DNA from: Algiphilus sp022763315
Lineage (GTDB): Bacteria; Pseudomonadota; Gammaproteobacteria; Nevskiales; Nevskiaceae
Direction: 5' to 3' (one strand)
NCBI RefSeq assembly: GCF_965249985.1
Contig: NZ_OZ252280.1
DNA: 64,000 bases
Below the pieces are notes generated by a model, which saw only the letters and a program-made list of their open reading frames with translations, did not search any database and was not told the DNA's origin. Shown here in pieces: positions 58,601 through 64,000 of this stretch. The translations under genes were made by a program, and so were the position numbers. Each line of letters starts with the position of its first letter. The first letter of the stretch is position 1.

Positions 58601-59005
58601 GCCGTCGCCGGTGTACTGGTTGACCGTGCCCTCGTAGCGATGCACGGCGTTGCCGAGCAGCGCGAAGCAGCGGTCGAGAATGTGATGCCAATGCTCGTCG
58701 TCAACCGCTTCCGCCGCGGCGGTGGAGCCGCGCAGGTCGGCAAACAGCACGGTGACGGTCTTGCGTTCCCCCTCAAGCGCGCTGCGCGAGGTCAGCACCT
58801 GGTCGGTGAGATGGCGTGGTGTGTAGTCCCTGGCCTTGCCGTCGACCGCGGCGGTTTGCAGACGGGTTCCGCACTGGTTGCAGAAACGGGCCTGCGGCGG
58901 ATTGTGGTGCGCGCATTGCGGGCAGGCAATCTGCAGTGCATTACCGCATTGCAAACAGTAGCGCGCGTCTTCCGCATTGTTCTGGGCGCAGCTGGGGCAC
59001 TGCAT
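55676..59005 (-). CDS. Class III nucleotide cyclase / AAA-type ATPase / TPR regulator
   Basis: An 1109-residue multidomain protein. Two zinc ribbons use Cys 3, 6, 17, 20 and Cys 28, 31, 42, 45. A class III adenylate/guanylate cyclase domain follows (about 80-265) with metal-binding Asp90 (FADLRG) and Asp134 (YTGDG). The STAND-like ATPase has Walker A GEAGIGKS and Walker B LLVVEDVHWAD. The C-terminal half, about 450 residues, is TPR-like helices. It may make cAMP or cGMP, or use the cyclase fold to sense a ligand. The ATG at 59005 starts directly with the zinc ribbon, supporting that choice. It stands alone, divergent from no clear target. Confidence 0.9.
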   Translation of the reverse strand: MQCPSCAQNNAEDARYCLQCGNALQIACPQCAHHNPPQARFCNQCGTRLQTAAVDGKARDYTPRHLTDQVLTSRSALEGERKTVTVLFADLRGSTAAAEAVDDEHWHHILDRCFALLGNAVHRYEGTVNQYTGDGIMALFGAPIAHEDHALRACRAALDIQTDFRRFADGLRLSNGLNLGLRMGMHSGAVVVGKIGDDLRMDYTAKGPTVHLAARMEQIAESGCIYLTRDTAQQVEGYVRLRDLGAMTVKGLSTPVGVYELEGLGPLHSRLEQARQRGLSRFIGRQAERQRLEQALKDAQRGEGGVIAVTGEAGIGKSRLCWEIQETAAARDIPVYTSACVPYAAALPMYPVLALLKSLFGIDDSDSPAEQRRKIAGTYAMHGHQCRESMRLLFEILDVAERDATPSAIPPERRQEHLLAMARALLTEGTQARLLVVEDVHWADRASQDFFTELAQAVPNSPTLMVLNYRSTESVDWLQFALRAQLQLEALSAQEMAALTTDLLGNALELTPIAQRLAEQAAGNPLFVEEAVRSLAEQGYLEGPSGAYRLREAAPEIVIPDTVQALLAARIDRLPEKDKMLLSHAAVIGKDFCKEQLAELLDWPAEAIDRAIERLEHGGFMHVGGADGEWHFRHPLTQEVAYRAQLREGRSAIHARLATRIEARVAPEGVDERSLLLAHHWQHADRPLKALHWQIQAAVYEGAVRASSDAMARYRRAAEQADAIAAGAERDRLAAIARAGIVRTASLLRIPPEESAKAYEEGLALARQHDDELVLAELLIAGASLELQQGDADVAVAQARQALEIAFRMQRADLVARFRIPILLAFFAAGQLEEAVSVLNAPGRPPWYEGPIHEGNFLSRAFRALILIHQGALGEAQRELRQAIAVEGETGRTVSWMHGTLVEIARVTEQPAMAMREARSAVERAERFSSPFFLAFAYRALGVALGLQGKWQEAVQTLEAHRDKVASGEAAHQFEALHLADLAQAYLHLGRQDDALATAEQALRSAQQAHARTWECHVRRVFAEILLARDDPDGARQHLDALDALVERTGATLFVPLSQCLRAHLPELQTSQRQALLHSAMAQFQAFGADDRAKALRGRLPAAEAPLAS

Positions 59006-59097
59006 CAGTGACTCCGCCGGTGGCGACGGCGTCGGGCCGTCACCGCGCTAGCCTGACACGCGCCAACGGCGTCGTCGAGATGCGTGGGTGCGTCACG

Positions 59098-59553
59098 CTA
59101 GTGGAGCGCGACGCGCCGTCGTGGCTGCTCGTCGAAGGGCAGGTTCATGAAACGGCGAAAGAAGGCGCCATGCTGCTCCGTGTCGACCAGGGTGTGCAGA
59201 CATTGCTGCGCCCAGTCCGCGGCCGCGCTGTGCATGGCCGGGCCGAGCCGGCGCACGGTGCAGCCGAGCGCGAAGCGCGCCTTCTCCCGGTCCCCGTACT
59301 GCGTGAAGCTTTCCGCGAGATAGATGCCGGAGAGGGTGACCTTGGTGACGCCGAGACGGGGATCGACGATGCCATCGCGCAGCGCCGCAGCGAGCAGATC
59401 GAAAGCGCAGCCTACATAGGGAATGGCCTCGCGCCAGCGACGGAGTTCGTAGTGTGATCCCGCATTGGCCATCCAGTCGAACCAGGTGGCGGTGATCGTC
59501 TCGGCGGATTCGGTCAACAGGGCATTGCGATGCGTAGGGCAGAGAAAGTGCAT
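59098..59553 (-). CDS. Hypothetical protein, TPR-like helical (151 aa)
   Basis: A 151-residue protein starting MHFLCPTHRNALLTESAETI. It is mainly helical with a repeat-like pattern (WFDWMANAGSHYELRRWREAIPYVGCAFDLLAAAL, then LAESFTQYGDREKARFALGCTVRRL), suggesting a short TPR-type scaffold. The CPTH near the N-terminus and a second Cys could bind metal. I do not recognise a named family. It lies 92 bp upstream of the cyclase gene on the same strand, so it could be part of the same transcript. Confidence 0.65.
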   Translation of the reverse strand: MHFLCPTHRNALLTESAETITATWFDWMANAGSHYELRRWREAIPYVGCAFDLLAAALRDGIVDPRLGVTKVTLSGIYLAESFTQYGDREKARFALGCTVRRLGPAMHSAAADWAQQCLHTLVDTEQHGAFFRRFMNLPFDEQPRRRVALH

Positions 59554-59671
59554 GGGACTTCTGTTCCAGGAAGCGTCCAGGAACAGTAATGCGACTCATT
59601 CTCATGCGCAAGTCGAGGTGGGCCCCACCGACGCACCGCGCGTGGTTGATGCCGTACCGAGCGCGCCGGGC

Positions 59672-60448
59672 CTAGTGTTCGACGAAGGCGCGTTCGAATA
59701 CGTACTGGCCGACATCGCCGATGTGCTGCGAGGCCTGGAATCCGCGCGCATCGAGAATGTCCCGAAACTCGGCCAGCATGCTGGGCCCGCCACAGATCAT
59801 GACCCGGTCGTTTTCCGGGTCGAGGGGGGAGAGCTGCAGCTCGGACTGTATGGTCCCGTCAGTGAAGTGCTGGGTAAGCCGGCCTTCGTGCTTGAAGGTC
59901 TCGCGGGTCACGGTCGGGAAGTAGTGAAACTGCTCGCGGATGATCTCGCCCAGCAGCTCATGGTCGCGCAGGCCGTGTTCCAGATAGTCGCGGTACGCCA
60001 GGTCGGCGACGTGGCGTACACCGTGGCAGAGCACGACATGATTGAAGCGCTCGTAGGTGCGCGGATCCTTGATGATGGACAGGAAAGGCGCAAGCCCGGT
60101 GCCGGTGGCGAGCAGGTACAGATTCTCGCCGGGATGCAGATCGTCGATCAGCAGCGTTCCGGTCGGCTTTTTGCTGAGCAGGATCTCGTCCCCGGGGGTC
60201 AGGTGCTGCAGGCGTGAAGTCAGAGGGCCATCGGGGACCTTGATGCTGAAGAACTCGAGCGTGTCTTCCCAGTTCGCACTGGCCACAGAGTAGGCGCGCA
60301 TCAGGGGTTTGCCGTCGACCGGCAGGCCGACCATCAGGAATTGCCCGTTTTCGAAACGCAGGCTCGGGTCGCGCGTGGTGGTGAAGCTGAACAAGCCATC
60401 GTTCCAGTGGCGGACGTCAAGAACCTCGGCGTTTAAGAACTTATTCAT
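59672..60448 (-). CDS. fpr: Ferredoxin--NADP(+) reductase
   Basis: A 258-residue flavoenzyme transferring electrons between NADPH and ferredoxin or flavodoxin. FAD binding uses RAYSVAS (51-57); the NADP-binding region has LLATGTGLAPFLSIIKD and VMICGGPSML. The C-terminal VFERAFVEH has the histidine ending typical of proteobacterial Fpr. Start at the ATG at 60448 matches the family N-terminus (MNKFLNAEVLDV); the extended frame to 60613 crosses the palindrome and promoter-like sequence. A candidate promoter lies at 60482-60508. Confidence 0.94.
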   Translation of the reverse strand: MNKFLNAEVLDVRHWNDGLFSFTTTRDPSLRFENGQFLMVGLPVDGKPLMRAYSVASANWEDTLEFFSIKVPDGPLTSRLQHLTPGDEILLSKKPTGTLLIDDLHPGENLYLLATGTGLAPFLSIIKDPRTYERFNHVVLCHGVRHVADLAYRDYLEHGLRDHELLGEIIREQFHYFPTVTRETFKHEGRLTQHFTDGTIQSELQLSPLDPENDRVMICGGPSMLAEFRDILDARGFQASQHIGDVGQYVFERAFVEH

Positions 60449-60481
60449 TGGATAACTTTCGGCGTAATACTCAAGTCTTAT

Positions 60482-60508
60482 ATTGTATGGGAATCGATCG
60501 CAATTCAA
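60482..60508 (-). promoter_or_regulatory. Candidate fpr promoter
   Basis: On the minus strand TTGAAT (60503-60508) and TACAAT (60482-60487) are separated by 15 bp, a slightly short sigma70 arrangement, about 35 bp before the fpr ATG. Confidence 0.3.
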
Positions 60509-60510
60509 TC

Positions 60511-60526
60511 CCTCGTCTAGACGAGG
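60511..60526. promoter_or_regulatory. Perfect 16-bp palindrome upstream of fpr
   Basis: CCTCGTCTAGACGAGG is its own complement. It ends 2 bp before the candidate -35 of fpr and could be an activator or repressor site. The regulator is unknown. Confidence 0.4.
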
Positions 60527-60686
60527 TCGCGGGCGTGCGGGGCATCGCCCGAAGCGATGTGCAAGCCTGACAGCCCATCGCTGCGGGCTTGCCGAGCGGT
60601 GCGTCGCTATCATGGCGCGCGATATCGGTCCCCCTTCCGACTATCGAAATGCCGCTTTGTTCTTTCACGCCCTTCCCCGAGTACCC

Positions 60687-61382
60687 ATGACCCGCTGTCT
60701 GCACGCCATCCGTCACGTTGCCTTCGAAGACCTCGGCAGTCTCGATGGCCTCGCGCGCGCGCGCGGCTTCGTGCCGCAGTACACCGAGGCTGTCGATCTG
60801 CCGAGGGACGGCTTCCCCTGGGACACAGTGGACCCCGTCGTCGTGCTGGGAGGCCCCATCGGCGTCAACGACGCCGCGGACTACCCCTGCATCAACGAGG
60901 CGCTCGCCGGTTTGCGCCGCCGCTTGGCGCATGGCCTGCCGACGCTGGGGATCTGTCTTGGGGCGCAGCTCATCGCCGCGGCGATGGGTGCGCAGGTGCG
61001 ACCCACCGGCCGCCAGCATGTGGGCTGGTGGCCGCTCGAAGCGATTGCCGCCGACGGGCCGCTGGCCGCACTGCAGGCGCTTCCCGTGCTGCACTGGCAT
61101 GGCGATACCTTCGAAATACCGCATGGTGCGCGCCGCCTGGCGGCCACTGCGGCGGTTACCAATCAGGCCTTTTCGATGGCGGAAGACGCGATTCTTGCGC
61201 TGCAGTTTCACCTGGAGATCACGCCGCGCGCCATCGAGCACTGGCTGGTGGGCCATCGTAGTCAGCTCGGCCAGCTCGATATCGCGCCCGCTGCACTGCG
61301 TGCGCAGACGGCGCAGCACGGTGTGGCCTTGGAGCGCGCTGCGCATCAGGTTTTCGGTCCCTGGCTGGACGCGGCACGGTGA
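60687..61382 (+). CDS. Class I glutamine amidotransferase-like protein
   Basis: A 231-residue amidotransferase of the GMP synthase N-terminal type. The nucleophile is Cys90 in TLGICLGAQLIAAAMG, the catalytic His is in LALQFHLEITP, and Glu follows. VVVLGGPIGVNDAADYPCINE is typical of the stand-alone GuaA-like group, some of which deamidate small glutamyl compounds. The start at 60687 gives MTRCLHAIRHV; an ATG at 60612 is also possible, and neither has a strong ribosome-binding site. It overlaps the AEC transporter start by four bases (GTGA), so the two are coupled. Confidence 0.85.
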   Translation: MTRCLHAIRHVAFEDLGSLDGLARARGFVPQYTEAVDLPRDGFPWDTVDPVVVLGGPIGVNDAADYPCINEALAGLRRRLAHGLPTLGICLGAQLIAAAMGAQVRPTGRQHVGWWPLEAIAADGPLAALQALPVLHWHGDTFEIPHGARRLAATAAVTNQAFSMAEDAILALQFHLEITPRAIEHWLVGHRSQLGQLDIAPAALRAQTAQHGVALERAAHQVFGPWLDAAR

Positions 61383-62275
61383 GTGCCTTGCTGCTGGTCG
61401 TCGTCTGCCTGATGGCGGGCGTCCTGGTCGCGCGCATCCCGCATCCGGCCGGACTGGTCGCCGCCTTGAACTGGTGGGTGCTGAACATCGCCCTGCCGGC
61501 GCTGGTACTGGTCCAGATCACGCAGTTGCAGTGGTCGGCCAGCTTGCTCTGGCCTGCGGCAGCGATGTGGCTCGTCTTTCTCGGCGCGTGGCTTTATGTC
61601 GCCACCCTGGGTCGCCTCGCGGGTTGGCAACGTGGCGAGATCGGCGCGCTGGTATTGACCTGTGGGCTGGGCAATACCTCCTTCATCGGCTATCCGCTGA
61701 TTGAGGCCTTGCGCGGTGAAACCGGGCTCGGCATCGCCGTTGTGGCGGATCAGTTGGGCAGTTTCCTGTTGCTGTCGACGCTCGGCCTGTTCGCTGCCGC
61801 GTGGTATGCGGGGACGCAGGTTCAACCCCGGCACATGCTGCTCAGGGTGGTTCGCTTTCCGGCCTTCATCGCGCTTGGCGTGGCGGCTCTGTTGTTGGCC
61901 AGCGGCATCGAGATGCATGCCGTAGCGCGCGGCGTGCTCGGTCGGATCGGCGATACGCTGACGCCATTGGCGCTGTTCTCCGTGGGCCTGCAGCTCAAGC
62001 TGCGCATGCGCAGCGAGGATGCATCGCGCGTGGTCGGTGGCCTCATGTGGAAGCTGCTGCTGGCGCCGTTGATGGTGCTCGCGCTCACGCTGTGGATTGC
62101 GCCGGATGCCACGGTGGCGGCAGTGACGGTCATGCAGGCCGGCATGGCGCCCATGATCACAGCGGGGATCCTGGCGCAGCAGTACGGCCTAGCGCCGGTG
62201 CTTGCCAATCGCGTGGTGGGCTACGGCATCGTCCTGTCGCTGGCCTCCGTTCCCTTGATTCACTGGATGATGTAA
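61379..62275 (+). CDS. AEC-family (auxin efflux carrier-like) transporter
   Basis: A 298-residue inner-membrane protein with about ten helices. The signature regions are ALNWWVLNIALPALVLVQI and LTCGLGNTSFIGYPLIEAL (with the conserved Asn-Thr-Ser). The second half has PLALFSVGLQLKLRMR and MQAGMAPMITAGILAQQYGL. Members export or take up small organic acids such as malate or malonate. It begins with GTG at 61379, overlapping the amidotransferase stop. It is 4 bp ahead of the FAD oxidoreductase gene, so all three form an operon. Confidence 0.88.
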   Translation: MSALLLVVVCLMAGVLVARIPHPAGLVAALNWWVLNIALPALVLVQITQLQWSASLLWPAAAMWLVFLGAWLYVATLGRLAGWQRGEIGALVLTCGLGNTSFIGYPLIEALRGETGLGIAVVADQLGSFLLLSTLGLFAAAWYAGTQVQPRHMLLRVVRFPAFIALGVAALLLASGIEMHAVARGVLGRIGDTLTPLALFSVGLQLKLRMRSEDASRVVGGLMWKLLLAPLMVLALTLWIAPDATVAAVTVMQAGMAPMITAGILAQQYGLAPVLANRVVGYGIVLSLASVPLIHWMM

Positions 62276-62279
62276 CGCG

Positions 62280-63236
62280 ATGACCACCGCCATCATTGGT
62301 GCCGGAGCCACCGGTCTGGTCGCCGGCCGGCTGCTGCAGGCTGCAGGCGAGACGGTGACCCTGTTCGATAAGGGGCGGGGTTTTGGCGGCCGCATGGCCA
62401 CCCGTCGTCATGCGTTGGGCAGTTTCGACCATGGTGCCCCCGGTTTCCGCGTCACTGAAGCGAGCTGGAAGAAGACCCTGGCCCGCTGGCATCAGCGCGA
62501 TGTCTGCGCGCCGATGGATCTATCCGGGCTACCGCACTGGACCGGGGTGGGCGGAATGTCGGCGATCGGTCGCTGGCTGGCGCGACCGCTGGATGTGCGC
62601 CGCGCCATCCAGGTGGCCGGCGTCTCAGCCGAAGGGGATATTTGGGATGACCGGCAGCAGCCGCTGGGACGTTTCGACCGGATCGTGATCACGGTGCCGG
62701 CGCCCCAGGCCATGGCGCTCGGTGGCGCGGCGGCGCCGGACTGTGTCGCGTCGCTGCGGCAGGTGGCCTACGCCCCCTGTTGGACCCTGATGCTGGGTCT
62801 GCGCCGGCCGCCGAAGGCGGTCACTGCGCCGCGTGAGCCGCTCGCCCAGATTATCCGCGACACCGCGAAGCCAGGGCGTGGCCTGTTGGGGGAATGCTGG
62901 GTGGCGCACGCCTGTGCGGCATGGAGTGCGGCCCATGTGGAGGATGCGCCCGAAGCGGCACAGTCCATCTTGTTGCCCGCATTTCAGGATGCCGTGGGCG
63001 CGGGGGCGGGCGACCTGCTGCACGTCGCTGCGCACCGCTGGCGATATGCCCGCGTCGTCCATGCTCTCTCCGGAGCCGGTTATCTGGCCAGCACACAGGC
63101 GCCCATCTTCTTTGCTGGAGACTATTGCCTAGGCGATGGGGTGGCCTGCGCCTTCCGCTCTGCCGAGGCGGTGGCCGCCGCCGTATTGGCCACATCCAGC
63201 CCTGGCTGTCAGGGCGATACGGCAATCCCGAAATAG
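62280..63236 (+). CDS. FAD-dependent oxidoreductase (renalase-like)
   Basis: A 318-residue flavoprotein. The dinucleotide-binding motif AIIGAGATGLVAGRLLQAAGETVTLFDKGRGFGGRMATRR places it in the renalase-like group of NAD(P)-linked amine-oxidase-fold enzymes. The C-terminal FAD-binding HRWRYARV and FAGDYCLGDGVACAFRSAEAVAAAVL are clear. Bacterial renalases oxidise mis-reduced dihydro-NAD(P) isomers, but the wider group includes enzymes of unknown substrate. It ends overlapping the convergent DUF3429 gene by 28 bp. Confidence 0.87.
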   Translation: MTTAIIGAGATGLVAGRLLQAAGETVTLFDKGRGFGGRMATRRHALGSFDHGAPGFRVTEASWKKTLARWHQRDVCAPMDLSGLPHWTGVGGMSAIGRWLARPLDVRRAIQVAGVSAEGDIWDDRQQPLGRFDRIVITVPAPQAMALGGAAAPDCVASLRQVAYAPCWTLMLGLRRPPKAVTAPREPLAQIIRDTAKPGRGLLGECWVAHACAAWSAAHVEDAPEAAQSILLPAFQDAVGAGAGDLLHVAAHRWRYARVVHALSGAGYLASTQAPIFFAGDYCLGDGVACAFRSAEAVAAAVLATSSPGCQGDTAIPK

Positions 63237-63628
63237 CTGAGCGCCGCACCCGCGCTCAGAATCTGACGCAGCCGCCAGTAGTCCAGGGCGTGCAGGCCAC
63301 GTCGCGCCATCCATGCATCCATAAGAAAAAGGGCCGCGAAGAGCGCGGCCAGCGCGAGCGCGGCGGGCGCCTTGGGAAGGAAGCCCAGTATCCAGGCTGC
63401 CAGTGCTGCCGCAATGGCGAGCAAGAGCCGCGTTCCCGGGGCTGCATCCGCTGGTGCGTACAAGGCAAGTCCCCAATGGCTGCCGGCCATGAAGGCGGCA
63501 ATGATCGCGCCATAGCTCAATGCCGCCGCCTGCAACGGTCCAGCCACTGTAGAGGGCAGCGCCGGAGCAAAGGCCCCAGCGACCATGGGAATCAATCCTG
63601 CGAGACCAAGAATCCAGACAAGGCGCAT
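63209..63628 (-). CDS. DUF3429 membrane protein
   Basis: About 139 residues with four or five membrane helices. The DUF3429 signature is visible as GLAGLIPMVAGAFAP, AALSYGAIIAAFMAGSHWGLAL and LDYWRLRQILSAGAALSYFGIAVS. The ATG at 63628 gives a natural N-terminal helix; a TTG ten codons earlier is possible. It is divergent from the MerR-type gene. In several proteobacteria DUF3429 genes lie with LitR/CarH-type regulators and light-response genes, so light control is a fair suggestion from context. Confidence 0.82.
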   Translation of the reverse strand: MRLVWILGLAGLIPMVAGAFAPALPSTVAGPLQAAALSYGAIIAAFMAGSHWGLALYAPADAAPGTRLLLAIAAALAAWILGFLPKAPAALALAALFAALFLMDAWMARRGLHALDYWRLRQILSAGAALSYFGIAVSP

Positions 63629-63725
63629 ACACGTATAGGACGTTTGACGGGAGAGCAAAGTGTAGATGTCGTGCTGTCCCCTCGCGTCTTGTCAGCCTTT
63701 GTCTCGAAACAAGGCGATTTATAGG

Positions 63726-63746
63726 TAGACAAACGTAACGTGTCTA
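63726..63746. promoter_or_regulatory. Inverted repeat between DUF3429 and MerR-like genes
   Basis: TAGACA and TGTCTA are exact complements separated by 9 bp. It lies in the divergent promoter region, 56 bp before the MerR-type start, near an AT-rich TATAGCTATACATT stretch that could hold the -10. It is a candidate site for the adjacent regulator. Confidence 0.45.
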
Positions 63747-63802
63747 AGACTATAGCTATACATTAGGTCCATATCGTGCAATCGAATGACGAAGAGGCAG
63801 CA

Positions 63803-64000
63803 ATGAATCAGAGCGATCAGGTTTTGTCTCAGCACCCGATTCAGGTCGCCGCGCGCCGCAGTGGCTTGTCGACCCATGTGATTCGTGCCTGGGAAAAACG
63901 CTATCAGGCGGTGGCACCGAAGCGTTCGGGCACCGCCCGGCGGCTGTACTCCGATGAAGAGGTCAATCGTCTCAGTCTGCTGCGTCGCGTCACCGAGGCC
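63803..64000 (+). CDS. CarH/LitR-like MerR-family regulator, N-terminal fragment
   Basis: The first 66 residues of a regulator cut by the window edge. The MerR helix-turn-helix reads HPIQVAARRSGLSTHVIRAWEKRYQAVAPKRSGTARRLYSDEEVNRLSLLRRV. The HVIRAWEKRY and RRLYSDEEV stretches fit the CarH/LitR group, which usually carries a C-terminal cobalamin-binding domain that senses light; that part is outside the window, so this is family-level inference. A GAGGCAG site precedes the ATG at 63803. Confidence 0.8.
   Translation, partial: MNQSDQVLSQHPIQVAARRSGLSTHVIRAWEKRYQAVAPKRSGTARRLYSDEEVNRLSLLRRVTEA

Noticed and set aside
1..64000. tRNA, rRNA, insertion sequences, integrases and prophage genes.
   Set aside because: I looked for them and saw no convincing candidate in either strand.

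Overview
This is a 64 kb, high-GC chromosomal stretch from a Gram-negative bacterium, most likely a gammaproteobacterium. The evidence is a TonB-dependent receptor, lipoproteins, outer-membrane DUF1302 protein, HupE/UreJ proteins, a gammaproteobacterial-type Zur operator and a type I-F CRISPR system. An order such as Nevskiales would fit the gene families, but that is only a guess. I saw no rRNA, tRNA, prophage or insertion sequence.

Layout. (1) 1-9100: a metal (probably zinc) starvation region. It holds the end of a TonB receptor, a cytochrome P460-like protein, two DUF3299 proteins with a LolD/FtsX-type ABC transporter, a MerC-like membrane protein divergent from them across a near-consensus Zur box, a His-tailed PCuAC-like lipoprotein, DUF1826, a COG0523/CobW GTPase and zinc-type GTP cyclohydrolase I. 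(2) 9239-13064: a periplasmic dehydrogenase pair (gluconate 2-dehydrogenase subunit 3-like plus GMC flavoprotein) and a ThuA-like lipoprotein. (3) 13071-28463: a minus-strand operon DUF1302 / PpiC / HupE / DUF3604, divergent from SDR / MBL hydrolase / long GST / thioesterase / long GST genes, followed by a TetR regulator, an alpha/beta hydrolase, an alkylsulfatase-like hydrolase and a rhodanese. (4) 28535-30162: an Rnk-like protein and a left-handed beta-helix acetyltransferase. (5) 30706-44432: a complete type I-F CRISPR-Cas locus, cas1, cas2-3, csy1, csy2, csy3, cas6f and an array of 86 repeats and 85 spacers, all transcribed on the minus strand. (6) 44645-49024: two pirins, an isochorismatase-like hydrolase, a LysR regulator and a TauE-like permease. 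(7) 49053-55679: a second PpiC / HupE / DUF3604 / GST module with a two-domain DsbA/HCCA-isomerase-like gene. (8) 55676-64000: a cyclase-AAA ATPase-TPR regulator, ferredoxin-NADP reductase, a GATase, an AEC transporter, an FAD oxidoreductase, DUF3429, and the start of a CarH/LitR-like MerR regulator.

The strongest candidate for an undescribed system is the twice-occurring DUF3604 + HupE + PpiC (+ long GST-like) module. Its two copies sit behind divergent promoter regions that share a GACA-N3-TGTAAA element. The zinc locus is also notable: an operator overlaps two divergent start codons that lack Shine-Dalgarno sequences. In the CRISPR array, several spacers overlap or are near duplicates, pointing to repeated acquisition from the same phage genes.
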